NCBI RefSeq assembly: GCF_042186555.1
Contig: NC_133326.1
Span: 97,770,144-97,834,143 of the forward strand
Length of the DNA: 64,000 bases
Reading direction: 5' to 3'
From: Aquarana catesbeiana
Taxonomy: Eukaryota; Chordata; Amphibia; Anura; Ranidae
Below, in pieces: positions 1 to 11,189 of the stretch. The notes beneath the pieces were generated by a model. It was not told where the DNA came from, ran no database searches, and was given only the letters and a program-made list of their open reading frames with translations. The number at the start of each line of letters is the position of its first letter. The stretch's first letter is position 1. The position numbers and the translations under genes are program-made.

Positions 1-1300
1 GACATTTAATACACTTGTGGTTTGCGCATTAGTACCCCCCCCCTTCATAATTAGGGACCTAAAATTAGGGATGTAATTAAAACAAAAAGGCGTTATTTAA
101 ACAGTTGATGAAGAGCGTACGGAGGAACTAGGGAAGGCAAAATATAAGCTGAATAGACTTCAGCTTTAATGGAATGTCAGGCACTTTAGATTGCTTTACC
201 CTAAGAAAGAATTGTAATGCTGGGAAGACTCTTTTATCTGATTTTGCCTGCATCACCTAGCTTTGTATTACTTGTCTCACTTTTGTTCTTGGCCAAGTTC
301 TGCTTCAAAGTTAGTAAGTTAGAGAACTTTTACTATACTATGATCTCTTTATCTATGCAATTGTCTTGTACAGTAAGTGCCTTCTCTAGAAATATAAATG
401 TCACAAGGTTAAAGCCAGCTTTATGATGGAATGTCTGTAAAGACATATTCTTTAAACAAGACTACCTTTTGTATAATGCCACATAGATAGAGGGATTTGT
501 TTTCAATACACAGTAGACTTTTATATGTGTGGATAATGTATAAAAGTAAATTTTCCAACTTCATAATCTCAAGGCAATCATTTTAAACTTTATAACCTGA
601 TATCCACACAAGCAAATCAAGCATGCTGCCCCCCCCAACAGCTATTACATACTCTATGTACAATCTACTCAATCCTGAGAAGGAACTGTATACAATAGAC
701 CTTCTTTTTATTATTCTATCATACAGCTTACAAATATAATAAGTAACATGACAATAGAAAAATCTTGCAGTACACTTTCAAGCTAGCCAGCAAAAAAAAA
801 GAAAAGAAAAGGAATTTGGTTGCTTACTCAAAACTATTAAAAAAAAAAACTGCGCTATAGACCTCTAAATAGCTGAAGCAGCTAGCACAATACCCTAATA
901 CATGATATGCATGAAATAAAGAAACAAAAGGGCAGGGCTTAAAAGTTAATACAACACCTACATATATCAAGTGACTTATATAATATAAATGATGCCATAA
1001 CCATAGACAACAATTGAACATGTATTGTAAGCAATAAATTGCATACATAAAGTAAATGAATAGAAGGTGTAGCACTTATGATTAGTACAGCATCTATATC
1101 AAATGATGTGTATAGTTAAACAATAATTGAACATATCAGTGCACAAGGTTTGTGATCAATAAAAGGTCACAGATAATAAGTGTCCCAAAAAATGTGCTGT
1201 CTTGTTAATTTATAGCAGAAAAAAAAGTAAAAAGAAGTGTATATCCCAGTAGTCTGAAGATCATTCCATGATAAGACCACCACACAGACCACCACAGAGT
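1..1300. other. AT-rich non-coding DNA, old repeat traces
   Basis: I see no gene here. The short open frames have no recognisable motif and biased, AT-driven composition. Around 850-1160 there are two loosely similar blocks (caacaattgaacatgta near 1008 and caataattgaacatatc near 1121) that suggest an old local duplication inside a repeat carrying a GCGCTATAGACC motif; the same motif recurs in the inverted repeat at 7040-7948. Confidence 0.5.
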
Positions 1301-1307
1301 AAAATGG

Positions 1308-1425
1308 GGGCTGGTTTACTAAAACTGGAGAGTGTAAAATCTTGTGCAGCTCTGCGTGGAAGCCAATCAGCTTCTAACTTCAGCTTGTTCGATTAAGCTT
1401 TGACAAAAAATCCTGGAAGCTGATA
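1308..1425. repeat. Fragment of the 'ttactaaa...ctggaga' palindromic repeat
   Basis: The stretch from ggtttactaaaactggaga through the aagctt-containing centre resembles the inner part of the complete palindromic element at 19920-20160: the same order of a tttactaaa end, a cagctctgc/cttctgca block, accaatcagcttc and a central aagctt...gaacaagct motif. Only about half of the palindrome is retained. This is a non-coding, MITE-like fragment; the relationship was judged by eye. Confidence 0.55.
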
Positions 1426-1603
1426 TACAGAATACAATAGCGCAGCGGGGGGGATTCCTTCATCAACACTGACTGTGTTGTTGGAGGTATCAAGTGATTT
1501 TCTTTCCTTCAACCCCTGGTTGAAGGAAAGAAAATTTCATAATCTATGGCTAGGGTGTAGGCTAAGATCTGGCATACTATATATAATTATATTTACTTCT
1601 AAT

Positions 1604-1745
1604 CTAGACAATAGAGATGGGCGAACTGTTTGGGCCAAGCATCGGTCCGGCCCACCACAGCGCCCGTTTGAGTGTTCGCAAAACACCCAAACTTTCAGGG
1701 CGCTCGCCATGATGTTCACCCACCGAGCGCACGGTGAATAGCTGC
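1604..1745. repeat. Terminal fragment of a TAGGGATGAGC-type interspersed repeat
   Basis: The sequence tagagatgggcgaactgt followed by a CpG-containing gtgttcgcaaaacaccc block resembles the left end of the repeat at 52664 (tagggatgagccaaacacc) and the right end near 28995. The predicted proteins over it on both strands are products of this repeat and are not genes. Confidence 0.45.
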
Positions 1746-1962
1746 CGGTTGTTAAGGACTACGGTTGTTAAGAAACGGTCCAGGAAGCCGTCCGCCACAA
1801 CCTTAACAGATGAGTCATCAGCAGGCTTCCCCTTTTTGCTTGTGATTAAGTATTCTTTGCATATTTTTACCACATTTAAGTAAAGGGAAAATTCCAGTGC
1901 AAAGTGAACAGCTTTCTCTGTAGTAAATCCTCCCAAAAGGGTCTGGTGGGTTCCACCTTAGG

Positions 1963-2443
1963 TTAAAGGATAAGTTCACTTTTTTAAAAAAAATTATAAA
2001 CGCACATTTTTTTTTAGGTAAAAAAATGTGCATTTATTTATTTATTTATTATGGAGCCTGTAAAGCATTGCACCCCCGGTCAGAGAATCACTGGTGCCAT
2101 GCAGGTCTCCTGCCGATCTGCCAGTGTATTTGATGGCAATACATCCAGTACAGGTAAGTAGATACACTAACAGGTTTCAATTAACTTATTCATTCATGAA
2201 TTAGTTCACTGAGAACTACAAGCCAACAGGCGCAAAGGATATCAAGACAAAACAGAGCTGTGTGAATGAATGATGCTGCCGTGTGGGCGGAGCCACGTTG
2301 ATTAAAAAAAATTCTCCCCGTATTGCTGTCACAGGGAGGGGGGGTGTCAGACAGCGGCTGCATCATTGTGAACATGTTACATGCTCCATCCTAGAAATGG
2401 GTGGAATATGTAACATGTTCCCAAAGGTGAACTTATCCTTTAA
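1963..2443. mobile_element. TTAA-flanked MITE (piggyBac-like target)
   Basis: Both ends carry an inverted repeat of about 17-20 bp: TTAAAGGATAAGTTCAC at the left and its complement gtgaacttatcctttaa at the right. Each end coincides with a TTAA tetranucleotide (1963-1966 and 2440-2443), the target duplicated by piggyBac-superfamily elements. The interior is non-coding, with a T-rich block and a short TTTA run near 2035. It interrupts another repeat whose traces lie on both sides. No transposase is present, so it is a non-autonomous element; the superfamily is inferred from the TTAA. Confidence 0.75.
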
Positions 2444-2812
2444 TGCTGGAATCATCAGTTGACAATGACAGCCGCTGTCCAAGACCAAAATGCTAAATCA
2501 GTTCCTGGCCTTCCTGGGCAATCCTGCTACAGAATCCTTGATAAAAGTACTCTGCAGCATCCCATTTCAGTACAATTCTTTCACCACTCCTGCAACAACA
2601 GATCACTGAAAAATTGATTGCTTATTGATAATTGTGAGCGATAGATTACTTTTAAAAGTAATTTGTTGCTGCAGAGGTGCTTCGAGGGTCTGGAGCAGGT
2701 CTGGACCAAATGTGTCTATTTACAAGTAAAAGAATCCCTTGTTAAAAAATGCAGTACAATTATTTTGAGCTATTATCACAATGATAATACATCACAAATT
2801 CTTCCAAAGCTA

Positions 2813-2815
<3 letters not shown>

Positions 2816-2848
<33 letters not shown>
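2816..2848. repeat. (TA)n microsatellite
   Basis: About 16 uninterrupted TA dinucleotides lie 66 bp upstream of the Tc1-like element. No coding content. Confidence 0.95.
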
Positions 2849-2850
<2 letters not shown>

Positions 2851-2914
2851 GTATGTGGGCTACCTAATACAAATTTGGTGGCATTGTCTACAGGCAGAAG
2901 AGTTTGCATACATA

Positions 2915-4535
2915 CAGTATCTCACAAAAGTGAGTACATCCCTCACATTTTTGTAAATATTTTATTATATCTTTTCATGTGACAACATTGAAGAAATGAC
3001 ACTTACAATGTAAAGTAGTGAGTGTACAGCTTGTATAACAGTGTAAATTTGCTGTCCCCTCAAAATAACTCAACACACAGCCATGAATGTCTAAACTGCT
3101 GGCAACAAAAGTGAGTACACCCCTAAGTGAAAATGTCCAAATTGGGCCCAAAGTGTCAATATTTTGTGTGGCCACCATTATTTTCTAGCACTGCCTTAAC
3201 CCTCTTGGGCATGAAGTTCCCCAGAGCTTCACAGGTTGCCACTGGAGTCCTCTTCCACTCCTTCATGACGACATCAAGGAGCTGGGGGGGATGTTAGAGA
3301 CCTTCCGCTCCTCCACCTTCCATTTGAGGATGCCCCACAGATGCTCAATAGGGTTTAGGTCTGGAGACATGCTTGGCCAGTCCATCACCTTTACCCTCAG
3401 CTTCTTTAACAAGGCAGTGGTCATCTTGGAGGTGTGTTTGGGGTCGTTATCATGTTGGAATACTGCCCTGCGGCCCAGTCCCCGAAGGGAGGTGATCATG
3501 CTCTGCTTCAGTATGTCACAGTACATGTTGACATTCTTGATTCCCTCAATGAACTGTAGCTCCCCAGTGCCGGCAGCACTCATGCAGCCTCAGGCCATGA
3601 CACTCCCACCACCATGCTTGACTGTAGGCAAGACACACTTGTCTTTAAAATCACCTGGTTGCCGCCACACATGCTTGACACCATCTGAACCAAATAAGTT
3701 TATCTTGGTTTCATCAGACCACAGGACATGGTTCCAATAATCCATGTCCTTAGTCTGCTTGTCTTCAGCAAACTGTTTGCGGGCTTTCCTGTGCATCATC
3801 TTTAGAAGAGGCTTCCATCTGGAACGACAGCCATACAGACCAATTTGATCCAGTGTGCGGCGTATGGTCTGAGCAATGACAGGCTGAACTCCCACCCCTT
3901 CAACCTCTGCAGCAATGCTGGCAGCACTCATACGTCTATTTCCCAAAGACAGCCTTGGGATATGATGCTGAGCATGTGCATCTTTAGTCAACCATGGCGA
4001 GGCCTGTTCTGAGTAGAACCTGTCCTGTTAAACCGCTGTATGGTCTTGGCCACCGTGCTGCAGCTCAGTTTCAGGGTCTTGGCAATCTTCTTATAGCCTA
4101 GGCCATCTTTATGTAGAGCAACAATTCTTTTTTTCAGATCCTTTAGAAAGTTCTTTGCCATGAGGTGCCATGTTGTGACCAGTATGACAGAGTGAGAGCG
4201 ATAACACCAAATTTAACACACCTGCTCCCCATTCACATCTGAGACCTTGTAACACTAACGAGTCACATGACACCGGGGTGGGAAAATGACTAATTGGGCC
4301 CAATTTGGACATTTTTAACGTAGGGGTGTACTCACTTTTGTTGCCAGAGGTTTAGACATTAATGGCTGTGTGTTGAGTTATTTTGAGGGGGCAGCAAATT
4401 TACACTGTTATATAAGCTGTACATTCACTACTTTACATTGTAGCAAAGAGTCATTTGTTCAGTGTTATCACATGAAAAGATATAATAAAATATTTACACA
4501 AATGTGAGGGGTGTACTCACTTTTGTGAGATACTG
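2915..4535 (-). mobile_element. Full-length Tc1-like DNA transposon
   Basis: The element has long terminal inverted repeats of roughly 220-260 bp, starting CAGTATCTCACAAAAGTGAG at the left and ending with the complement at the right. It is flanked by TA dinucleotides at 2913-2914 and 4536-4537, the hallmark Tc1/mariner target duplication. The subterminal motif tgagtacacccct occurs twice within each inverted repeat, as expected for the IR/DR arrangement that binds transposase. It encodes one transposase on the minus strand, now broken. At about 1.62 kb the size is normal for Tc1-like elements. It resembles a family shared by fish and frogs; I do not assign a family name. Confidence 0.95.
3180..4165 (-). 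pseudogene. Tc1-like transposase, inactivated
   Basis: This would be a DNA-binding and DDE cut-and-paste transposase. The N-terminus starts MAPHGKELS near 4165 and loses frame in the lysine-rich region that follows. The middle frame (3590-3991) carries the family block IAAEVEGVGV and the first catalytic Asp in LWSDETKINLFG. An in-frame TGA at 3590-3592 replaces the Trp normally following this block. The next frame (3263-3583) continues in the same phase with the second Asp in HDNDPKHT and the Glu in NPIEHLWG, 34 residues apart (DD34E). A run of extra C bases near 3283-3290 then shifts the frame before the C-terminus. All three catalytic residues survive, but the gene cannot make a full protein. 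Confidence 0.92.
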
Positions 4536-4539
4536 TAGT

Positions 4540-6235
4540 TCTAGGCAAAATGTAATGCATTATTAAACCAAAAGCTAATAATCCACCTGGTACCGATCTC
4601 ATTTAAAAGTTTAAAAAGATATTTTAGATGAATGTTAAATAGAGTGAGGAAAGTTTAGAAAGTATAACAAGTATAATATTATATAGCAAGTCATATATAA
4701 CAAGTAGTTTTTGTTATCTGTGACTCCATTGGGTTAATTTTCCCTCATTTTGTATCCTTGCAACACCAGAAAAGGCAATGAGGAGTACAGGGGTCTCCAT
4801 AATGGACAGCAATAAAAATATCAGAGAAGATCTAATCTTTCCCAGTTCTATTAAATGTTTTTGTCGATGCTTTTGCCACCTATGAAGCAATATCCCATCA
4901 TTTCTGTTCTTTTGACCCCAGTTACTGGGACTGGAAGTGAGAGCAATTTTACCCAATTGGGAAATAAACAGCAAAAAATCCAAGTGCAGTTTTTACACAT
5001 CCACTAATCCACCCACAATCAAATACAAATCAGCTGGAGTTACTTTTAGTGCTACAAAATACCAAATTCCTCTACTGAAAAAGCAAAATTACGCCTGGCT
5101 TGCAGATAATATAAAGTATTCTTTAAAATAAAGAATACAATGCTATATTACACAGATCAGTCTTATTAAGTAATGCAGGATAAAGACTAGAGCAGGAATG
5201 ATGACGTCTGGTTTGTTTCTAATTGTGACTACACTTAGTACGTTATTCTTCACCTTAGTGGAAATTGCCTCTTACTGTAGCCAAAGGTTGACATATTACT
5301 GTAATATTTTCCAGAAAACAAAACAGCAAAACTAACCCTTCCCATGCTGAAATAATACTAATCACCATTAGGCCTTACAGTATGTACACTGTTACAAATG
5401 GCTGCATAGTGTACAATATCATCATATTTTCCCTGACAGAAGCACAGGTGCAGCGTACATCACACCTCTATAGAAAGGCGTTTTGAGAGGGTATCTCTCA
5501 CCATGTTTTATACATTGCAAAGCTCCACAGGTGAATAGTCTTTTAACTTAAAACTTAATTTGCTTGCCTTGTCAACCTATGGCAAAAATACCCCATGCTT
5601 CAATTTTACTTTCATATTTCTGTTCCACACTGTAAATCAAATAATAATAAGGCAAACATGTATAGGTTAGAAAGATTTATTTTTTAAAAATATGTAATCG
5701 CGCTGATTTAATGTTCAGAGTTCACCTGTGCTTGAAGTAAAGAACTTTAAAAGCCCAGAGTGGAATTAGGGAAGGGATAGATGTAGACAGATTCAATCAT
5801 ATTTTAGCAGGGCTAAATGCGGTCATCTTATGATGATATTCGCAAACATAGCCAGTAAACATCCATCATTTTTGACAGTATTGGATTCTGCAAACATAAC
5901 ACCACAGTGCCTGACTTTATGAAAGGACCTGACAGTCATTGTCAATCAGTAGACTGTGGTGAGCAGATCAGTGTCCAGAGGGCACGTAGGTTAAAGTAGA
6001 CCTGTTGTTTAAATTCACACTTCATATGATTCAGTAGGGAAAATCTCAACATGACCAAATTGCATTATTATTTTGAGCAAGATAACTCTTTCATACCTTG
6101 AATTGAAAAAATACTTGAAAAAAAAAGTAGTAAAGAAATTATCTAAGAAAGTGTCCGTGCTAATGAAAAAAGTCTGTGCAATTAATCTTCTATTATCCAA
6201 AAAGTGCATCAGTGCTGTACAAAGTGCCTCCAAGT
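4540..6235. other. No gene seen; AT-rich anonymous DNA
   Basis: I see no motif-bearing open frame, RNA gene or clear mobile element here. The predicted peptides are short and of low-complexity composition. Confidence 0.5.
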
Positions 6236-6239
6236 ACTG

Positions 6240-6735
6240 TACTTAAAGAGGAACTGCAGTCTGCACACATAATTTGTAATCAAAACATCTTTGCCATTCT
6301 GAAGCTTCCCTCCAACCACTTTGCATATTATTTTATATATACTGTGATTCTGTACTTGCCAAATATGCTGCAGAAATCTCCCTCCACTAAGTCTGGCTGC
6401 ATCCATTTTAAATGTGGGCAGCTGAAGCTGCTACCTGTTCACTTCCTGGATTTACACTGACACACAAACAGGCACACCTCTAGCCCTGCAGTACTCATTG
6501 GCCCTCCTATGACTCATCCCCCCTCCCTTCCTGGCAAACTCTCACAAGAGTGAGAGAGAGAGCTGTGCATGATGTCATAAGCCTAGGCTAATGACCAGAC
6601 AAGAAACAGGAAGTGGGCTGTATGTAGTATTTACTGGCAAAAAAAAAAAAAATACTATCCAAAGCTAAAACAACAAGGGCAGAAGATTTAATAGATGGAA
6701 AGTTGAAAAAATGACTGAAGGCCCGCTTTAATGAT
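6240..6735. repeat. Probable interspersed repeat (aaagaggaactgcag end)
   Basis: The block starts cttaaagaggaactgcagtc and ends near cccgctttaatg, giving short AAAG/CTTT-type inverted ends. The inside is non-coding, with an acttcctg / caggaagt pair near 6441 and 6608 and a GA-rich tract at 6545-6562. The ends resemble the other TTAA-type MITEs in this window, but I cannot show a clean target duplication. Confidence 0.4.
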
Positions 6736-7039
6736 TCATCCATTCATCAGTGATTTTCCGCCATCACACCAGAGAACTTACCGACTTTCCATGACCACCC
6801 AAGAAGGTAAGTCATTTAGCATTTGTGTCTATATAGGGGTTTCCATCATCCATATCCACTTGGGCCAGCCACCTCTCCTTCTCTCACATTGGTGTATCAA
6901 CATATATGTTTTGGAAGTACCATAGGGAAACAAGGAAAGCATCTATAGTGTAAACCCTTAATATGTATTTAAAATGCTAAAATCCATTACAAAAATGCCC
7001 ACTCATATGGTATAGTATAATGCCTTGCACAAAGTTGTA

Positions 7040-7948
7040 AAACGAAAAAGTGTAGCGCTATAGACCCCAAAATAAGTTGAAAATGTGTCAAAACTAGTAT
7101 GTTTTATAGTGCTATAAATCAGGACAACACTCAATATGCGAACAATATGTGAAAATATGTCACCACCTTAAAGTGTAACCATGGAATACAAAATAAACCA
7201 TAAAAGCAACACTGTGCTAATAAATCAAAACGATGTAAAATGAAACACTGGTGATAAATATTAATTATCAATGTGAATATTAATAAAATATAATTGGAAG
7301 ACCATAAAGGTCCAATAGGTCTAACACCATAAAAGTTTGTAAATGAAGATGTTCTGAAACATAAAAGTCCACAATGTTGATTGTAGAAAAAAAAGTGAAG
7401 GGAAAACCCCCACCAGGGGTCTATGGAGGTTCAACACTAAAAATGGTAGATCAATAGCTCCCCAGATTTTCAAATAGAGAGAATCAACAGGATCTGGCAG
7501 GTGAGTGAGCTGTAGAAAAACCACGTGTGGACAAAAGATCTAAAGTGGTGCAAGGGCCATCACCGGAGACATCAAGAGGCTTACCGGAACTTAATGACTT
7601 GAAAAGACATACGTCATACAAGTCAGAAAGGCTTAGTGACCAACCGGTCTGGATGATACATCTCTTCAGATGTCCTCAGTATGTAGCAGAAGGAAAAATG
7701 GCAATAAGACTTCCAAATCCATAAACATTCCAATAAAAGCCATTCATTTTACATTGTTTTGATTTATTAGCACAGAGTTACTTTTATGGCTTATTTTGTA
7801 TTCTATGGTTACACTTTAAGGTGGTGACATATTTTCACATATTGTTCGCATATTGAGTGTTGTCCTGATTTATAGCACTATAAAACATATTAGTTTTGAC
7901 ACATTTTCAACTTATTTTGGGGTCTATAGCGCTACACTTTTTCGTTTT
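7040..7948. repeat. Large inverted repeat, ~205-bp arms, ~500-bp spacer
   Basis: The left arm (about 7040-7245), from acgaaaaagtgtagcgctat to a tttattagcac-type block, is the near-exact reverse complement of the right arm (about 7741-7948), which ends gtagcgctacactttttcgt-like. Both include the motif for ggtggtgacatattttcaca. The spacer is unique-looking and non-coding. This could be a foldback element, or two inverted copies of one repeat end. The arms are similar enough to fold into a long stem if transcribed. Confidence 0.85.
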
Positions 7949-8029
7949 ATTGTCTTTTACCTTAAGTCTATAGGTGTGTTGGCTGCTATTCTTCCCTTTT
8001 TTAGCGCAGCGCTGTACTCAATCTCCCTT

Positions 8030-10480
8030 GCACAAAGGTGTAAATTGCTTTATATTTGCATAGGGTACCTGCTCCACATACAGCCTGTGTGATTAGCTCC
8101 CCTCTTGTCTCGTCCGGGTGTACAATTGCATCACTTCCGGGTATACCGTGCAGGATGATGTCACTTCCTGCCCTGCCCGATGCACATCATTGGCAGTGCC
8201 TGTGCAGTGAACTCAGCAAGAGGTGTTGGGTAATTTACAGCAGGAAAAGTTGGACAGGGTTGGTAAGTCTACTTTGTTTAAAAGTGCCTTGACCTTTTAA
8301 ATAAAAATAAGGGACAGGCATTGTAATCTAACAACTTTGGCATTTCCCTAAGAGGTTGGTATGTTGGAGAACATGTGGGCTTGTCTGAGCTCCTACATGG
8401 CAATGTTTTTGTCAAGCCGATTTACCAAACTGGAATCTGTTCCGTATCCCCCTTGGGCACAACCAACACTTAACCCAACCTACTGCACAATACATAAATG
8501 TATTGGCTAGGATGGCCTTCCTAAGCTCTGGTCATCTATGCTTTTAGGCTTTTTATGCAAGTACTTATTTTGAGCCCAACAAGTAGGATTGACACGTATA
8601 AGACTAACTAGACTTCCTGTGTAAATGCTGAATAAAGTATTATACTGAGGCATAAAAACATTTAATTGCAAACACACAATGATTGCTTAAAAAAATTAGG
8701 TCCATGATCTACAGCTTCTTTGTACTGGACTGCTGATAAAGAATGTTTTAAAAAAAAGTCTTCTGACAACAACAATGGCTATGAAAAAAATACGAGACAA
8801 CACATAGTTGCTGTATATCAGAAATAGTTTAGACATCTCTTTGAAACCTTGTCTGTTTAAATATGCTTTAAGTGCTGCCCTTGGAGTTTGTCCTAGAATA
8901 ACTTGTACATTCCTGCCACATTGACGCAAAAAAATTGGCTCAAAAAAAAAAGAAGTGTCTCTTCCCCCTGTACTTTTCTGCCTACAAATAAACGCTATCT
9001 AAATAAATTAGTACTCTGTAAAGCAAGAATTTCTAGTCTGCTAAAATAATATTCCTCAAAGTAACTGCTAAGCTGTCAATGTGCACCACTAAATGAATAA
9101 AATGATAGGATATTGAAAAAGTGGAAGCACTTTCTAAATGTTAAAGTTGTCAAAGCCTTTGATTAACTGCATAAAACTTCATTTCAATCCATTATGCCAT
9201 TAACATGGCTATTTTAATGATCAAGGTGTTTTCTGCTTAATTTCCTTTAGTGCTGAGGTATTTAATAATGTCATTATGTGAAAAAGATCATGAAATAGTA
9301 AAAATGCTTGTGGGAAATAAAAAGAAGTCCTATGTAATAGTAATGGCTGATAATAAACAAAATTCACTTATTTTACATATTACAGTTTTTCCTGGTTTGA
9401 AATGTAAAGATAGAACTGGTCAGGACAGGTCAATTTGACCAAATAATTAGAGAAGAAAATGGCAGGAGCACTTAATTTACTACTATAGGTGGATACCAGC
9501 ATATTAGCGTGATTGCTATAGGGCTTATGAAGCCATTTTTTCTGTAGACTGAAATTGATATTACTATATTCTTTCTGTGGATAGAATTGGATAAAACATA
9601 AGCCCCTATTAACCATACACCCTTCCCCACCAATCAAAATCTGCAGCATCAGTGGCAGTTAAACTATAGTGCATTTATAACGCCATAAGCTCAATTCCAG
9701 ATTTTCTTTTTCTATGCACTGCCCAGCTATTTTATATGCATTGCAATACTCCTATCCTGGGTTCACTGGAAAATGCTGCAGAGTGGCACACATTTCATTG
9801 CATGGTTCTGCTCTGTACTGCATCCAAACAGGGCTGAACCTAGGGTTTGCATCTGCCCCGAGCGACGCATTAAGAGTGTCTTCCTCTTCCTTCCTTTGGG
9901 CCGTCCAAGATCTCCACTTTATCTCTTCAGCTCCTCAGCATGCTTCTCATGTCATGTTAGAATGTTTTCAGCCATAATGCCCTGTGCTTTCTACTGGCTT
10001 CTGTATTTAGAAGTGACAGCACTCTCTGTGCAGCTACTTTGACCCCCCCCCCCCCAGGGTCCCTGGATGCAGCTGATGTAATGTACCAGAAAGGGGGTTG
10101 CCAATGGCATAACTAGCGCTTGTAATTGCTTGTAACAGAGCAGAGGAAGGTTCCATTAGGCTCCTCCTCGGCTCTACCCTGTCTCATGACAGACCATGAG
10201 GAGAAACCTTGGAGGAACAACATCTCCTGTCCACATCAAGCTATGCTGTGTCTGAGGTCTGTGTTGAGGGGAAATTTGAGGGGGGGTTAAAAAAATGGTG
10301 GTGATATTTGTACAGGTGGTGGTGGATGGGGGGGTTGTTATGGCAGGGAAAAAGGATTTACACTGGATGGGGGATTTCAATCTTGTCAAGGATGGGGATT
10401 TGGGGTTAGTAAAATCCTGTGCTAGGGGAGGGGGAAAAGGGGGTAGTCATTTTTGGTTTAAGTTGGCCAATGAGATATGC
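8030..10480. other. No gene seen; scattered repeat traces
   Basis: A CpG-containing stretch at 8090-8250 with tcacttccgggt and gatgatgtcacttcc blocks looks like an old repeat with promoter-like content. The rest is AT-rich with no motif-bearing open frame. A poly-C run lies near 10043. Confidence 0.45.
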
Positions 10481-10485
10481 ACTCC

Positions 10486-10650
10486 TGAACCTTGCACTCT
10501 GTACATAGCACACCCCTGAACCCTGCACTCTGTAAGTAGAACACCTCTGAACACTGCACTCTGTACATAGCGCACCTCTTAACTCCATAGTGCACCTCTT
10601 AAAGCACATTGCTGAACTCTGCACTCTATAAGTAGCACAATCTTGATATT
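10486..10650. repeat. Degenerate ~32-bp tandem repeat
   Basis: Four to five imperfect copies of a unit of the form ctgaaccctgcactctgtacatagcacacc are visible; one copy is shortened to cttaactccatagtgcacctc. This is a minisatellite. The open frames read through it are repeat artefacts (for example the Cys/Tyr/Arg-rich minus-strand frame). Confidence 0.85.
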
Positions 10651-11189
10651 TAATGCCTCCCACTTTTAGTGTAATTTGACCAACCCACCATTTGCAACAG
10701 CTTGCTTTCCTCCCACCCGTGGAAACATGGGGGGAGTGGTTGAGTTTCTGTACCTATTCTTTGAGTAACTTAGCCATAGACTGTGTATATACTGACACAA
10801 TGACATCTGGGACTGGTGAGAAGAGGGGCCAAGACTGTAATCAGGGGGCGATGGGGGGGACACGCAGGGTGGTGCAGAATGAGGAGCCCAACTGCAAGGA
10901 GGAGTGGGAGGAGGAGGAAATCCTCCATGATTGTACAAACCACTGTTCACTCAGTACTGATCTACCATCCCTGAAAAACTGACCGGGCATGGAGTAGATG
11001 AGGGGAGTGAGAATCTATCCTGTCCAATCTGCCCAGTGATTGCTGTCATAGACAGACCCAGGCCTCACACACCGGACTAAATGTACCTGTCACATCTTTG
11101 TAGTGATGGCTGTCATAGATCTGAGTGTATCGGTGATGACAGGAGTCTGCCCTGCATAATAAGAAATCTAAACTTCAGAGCAAACTGAT

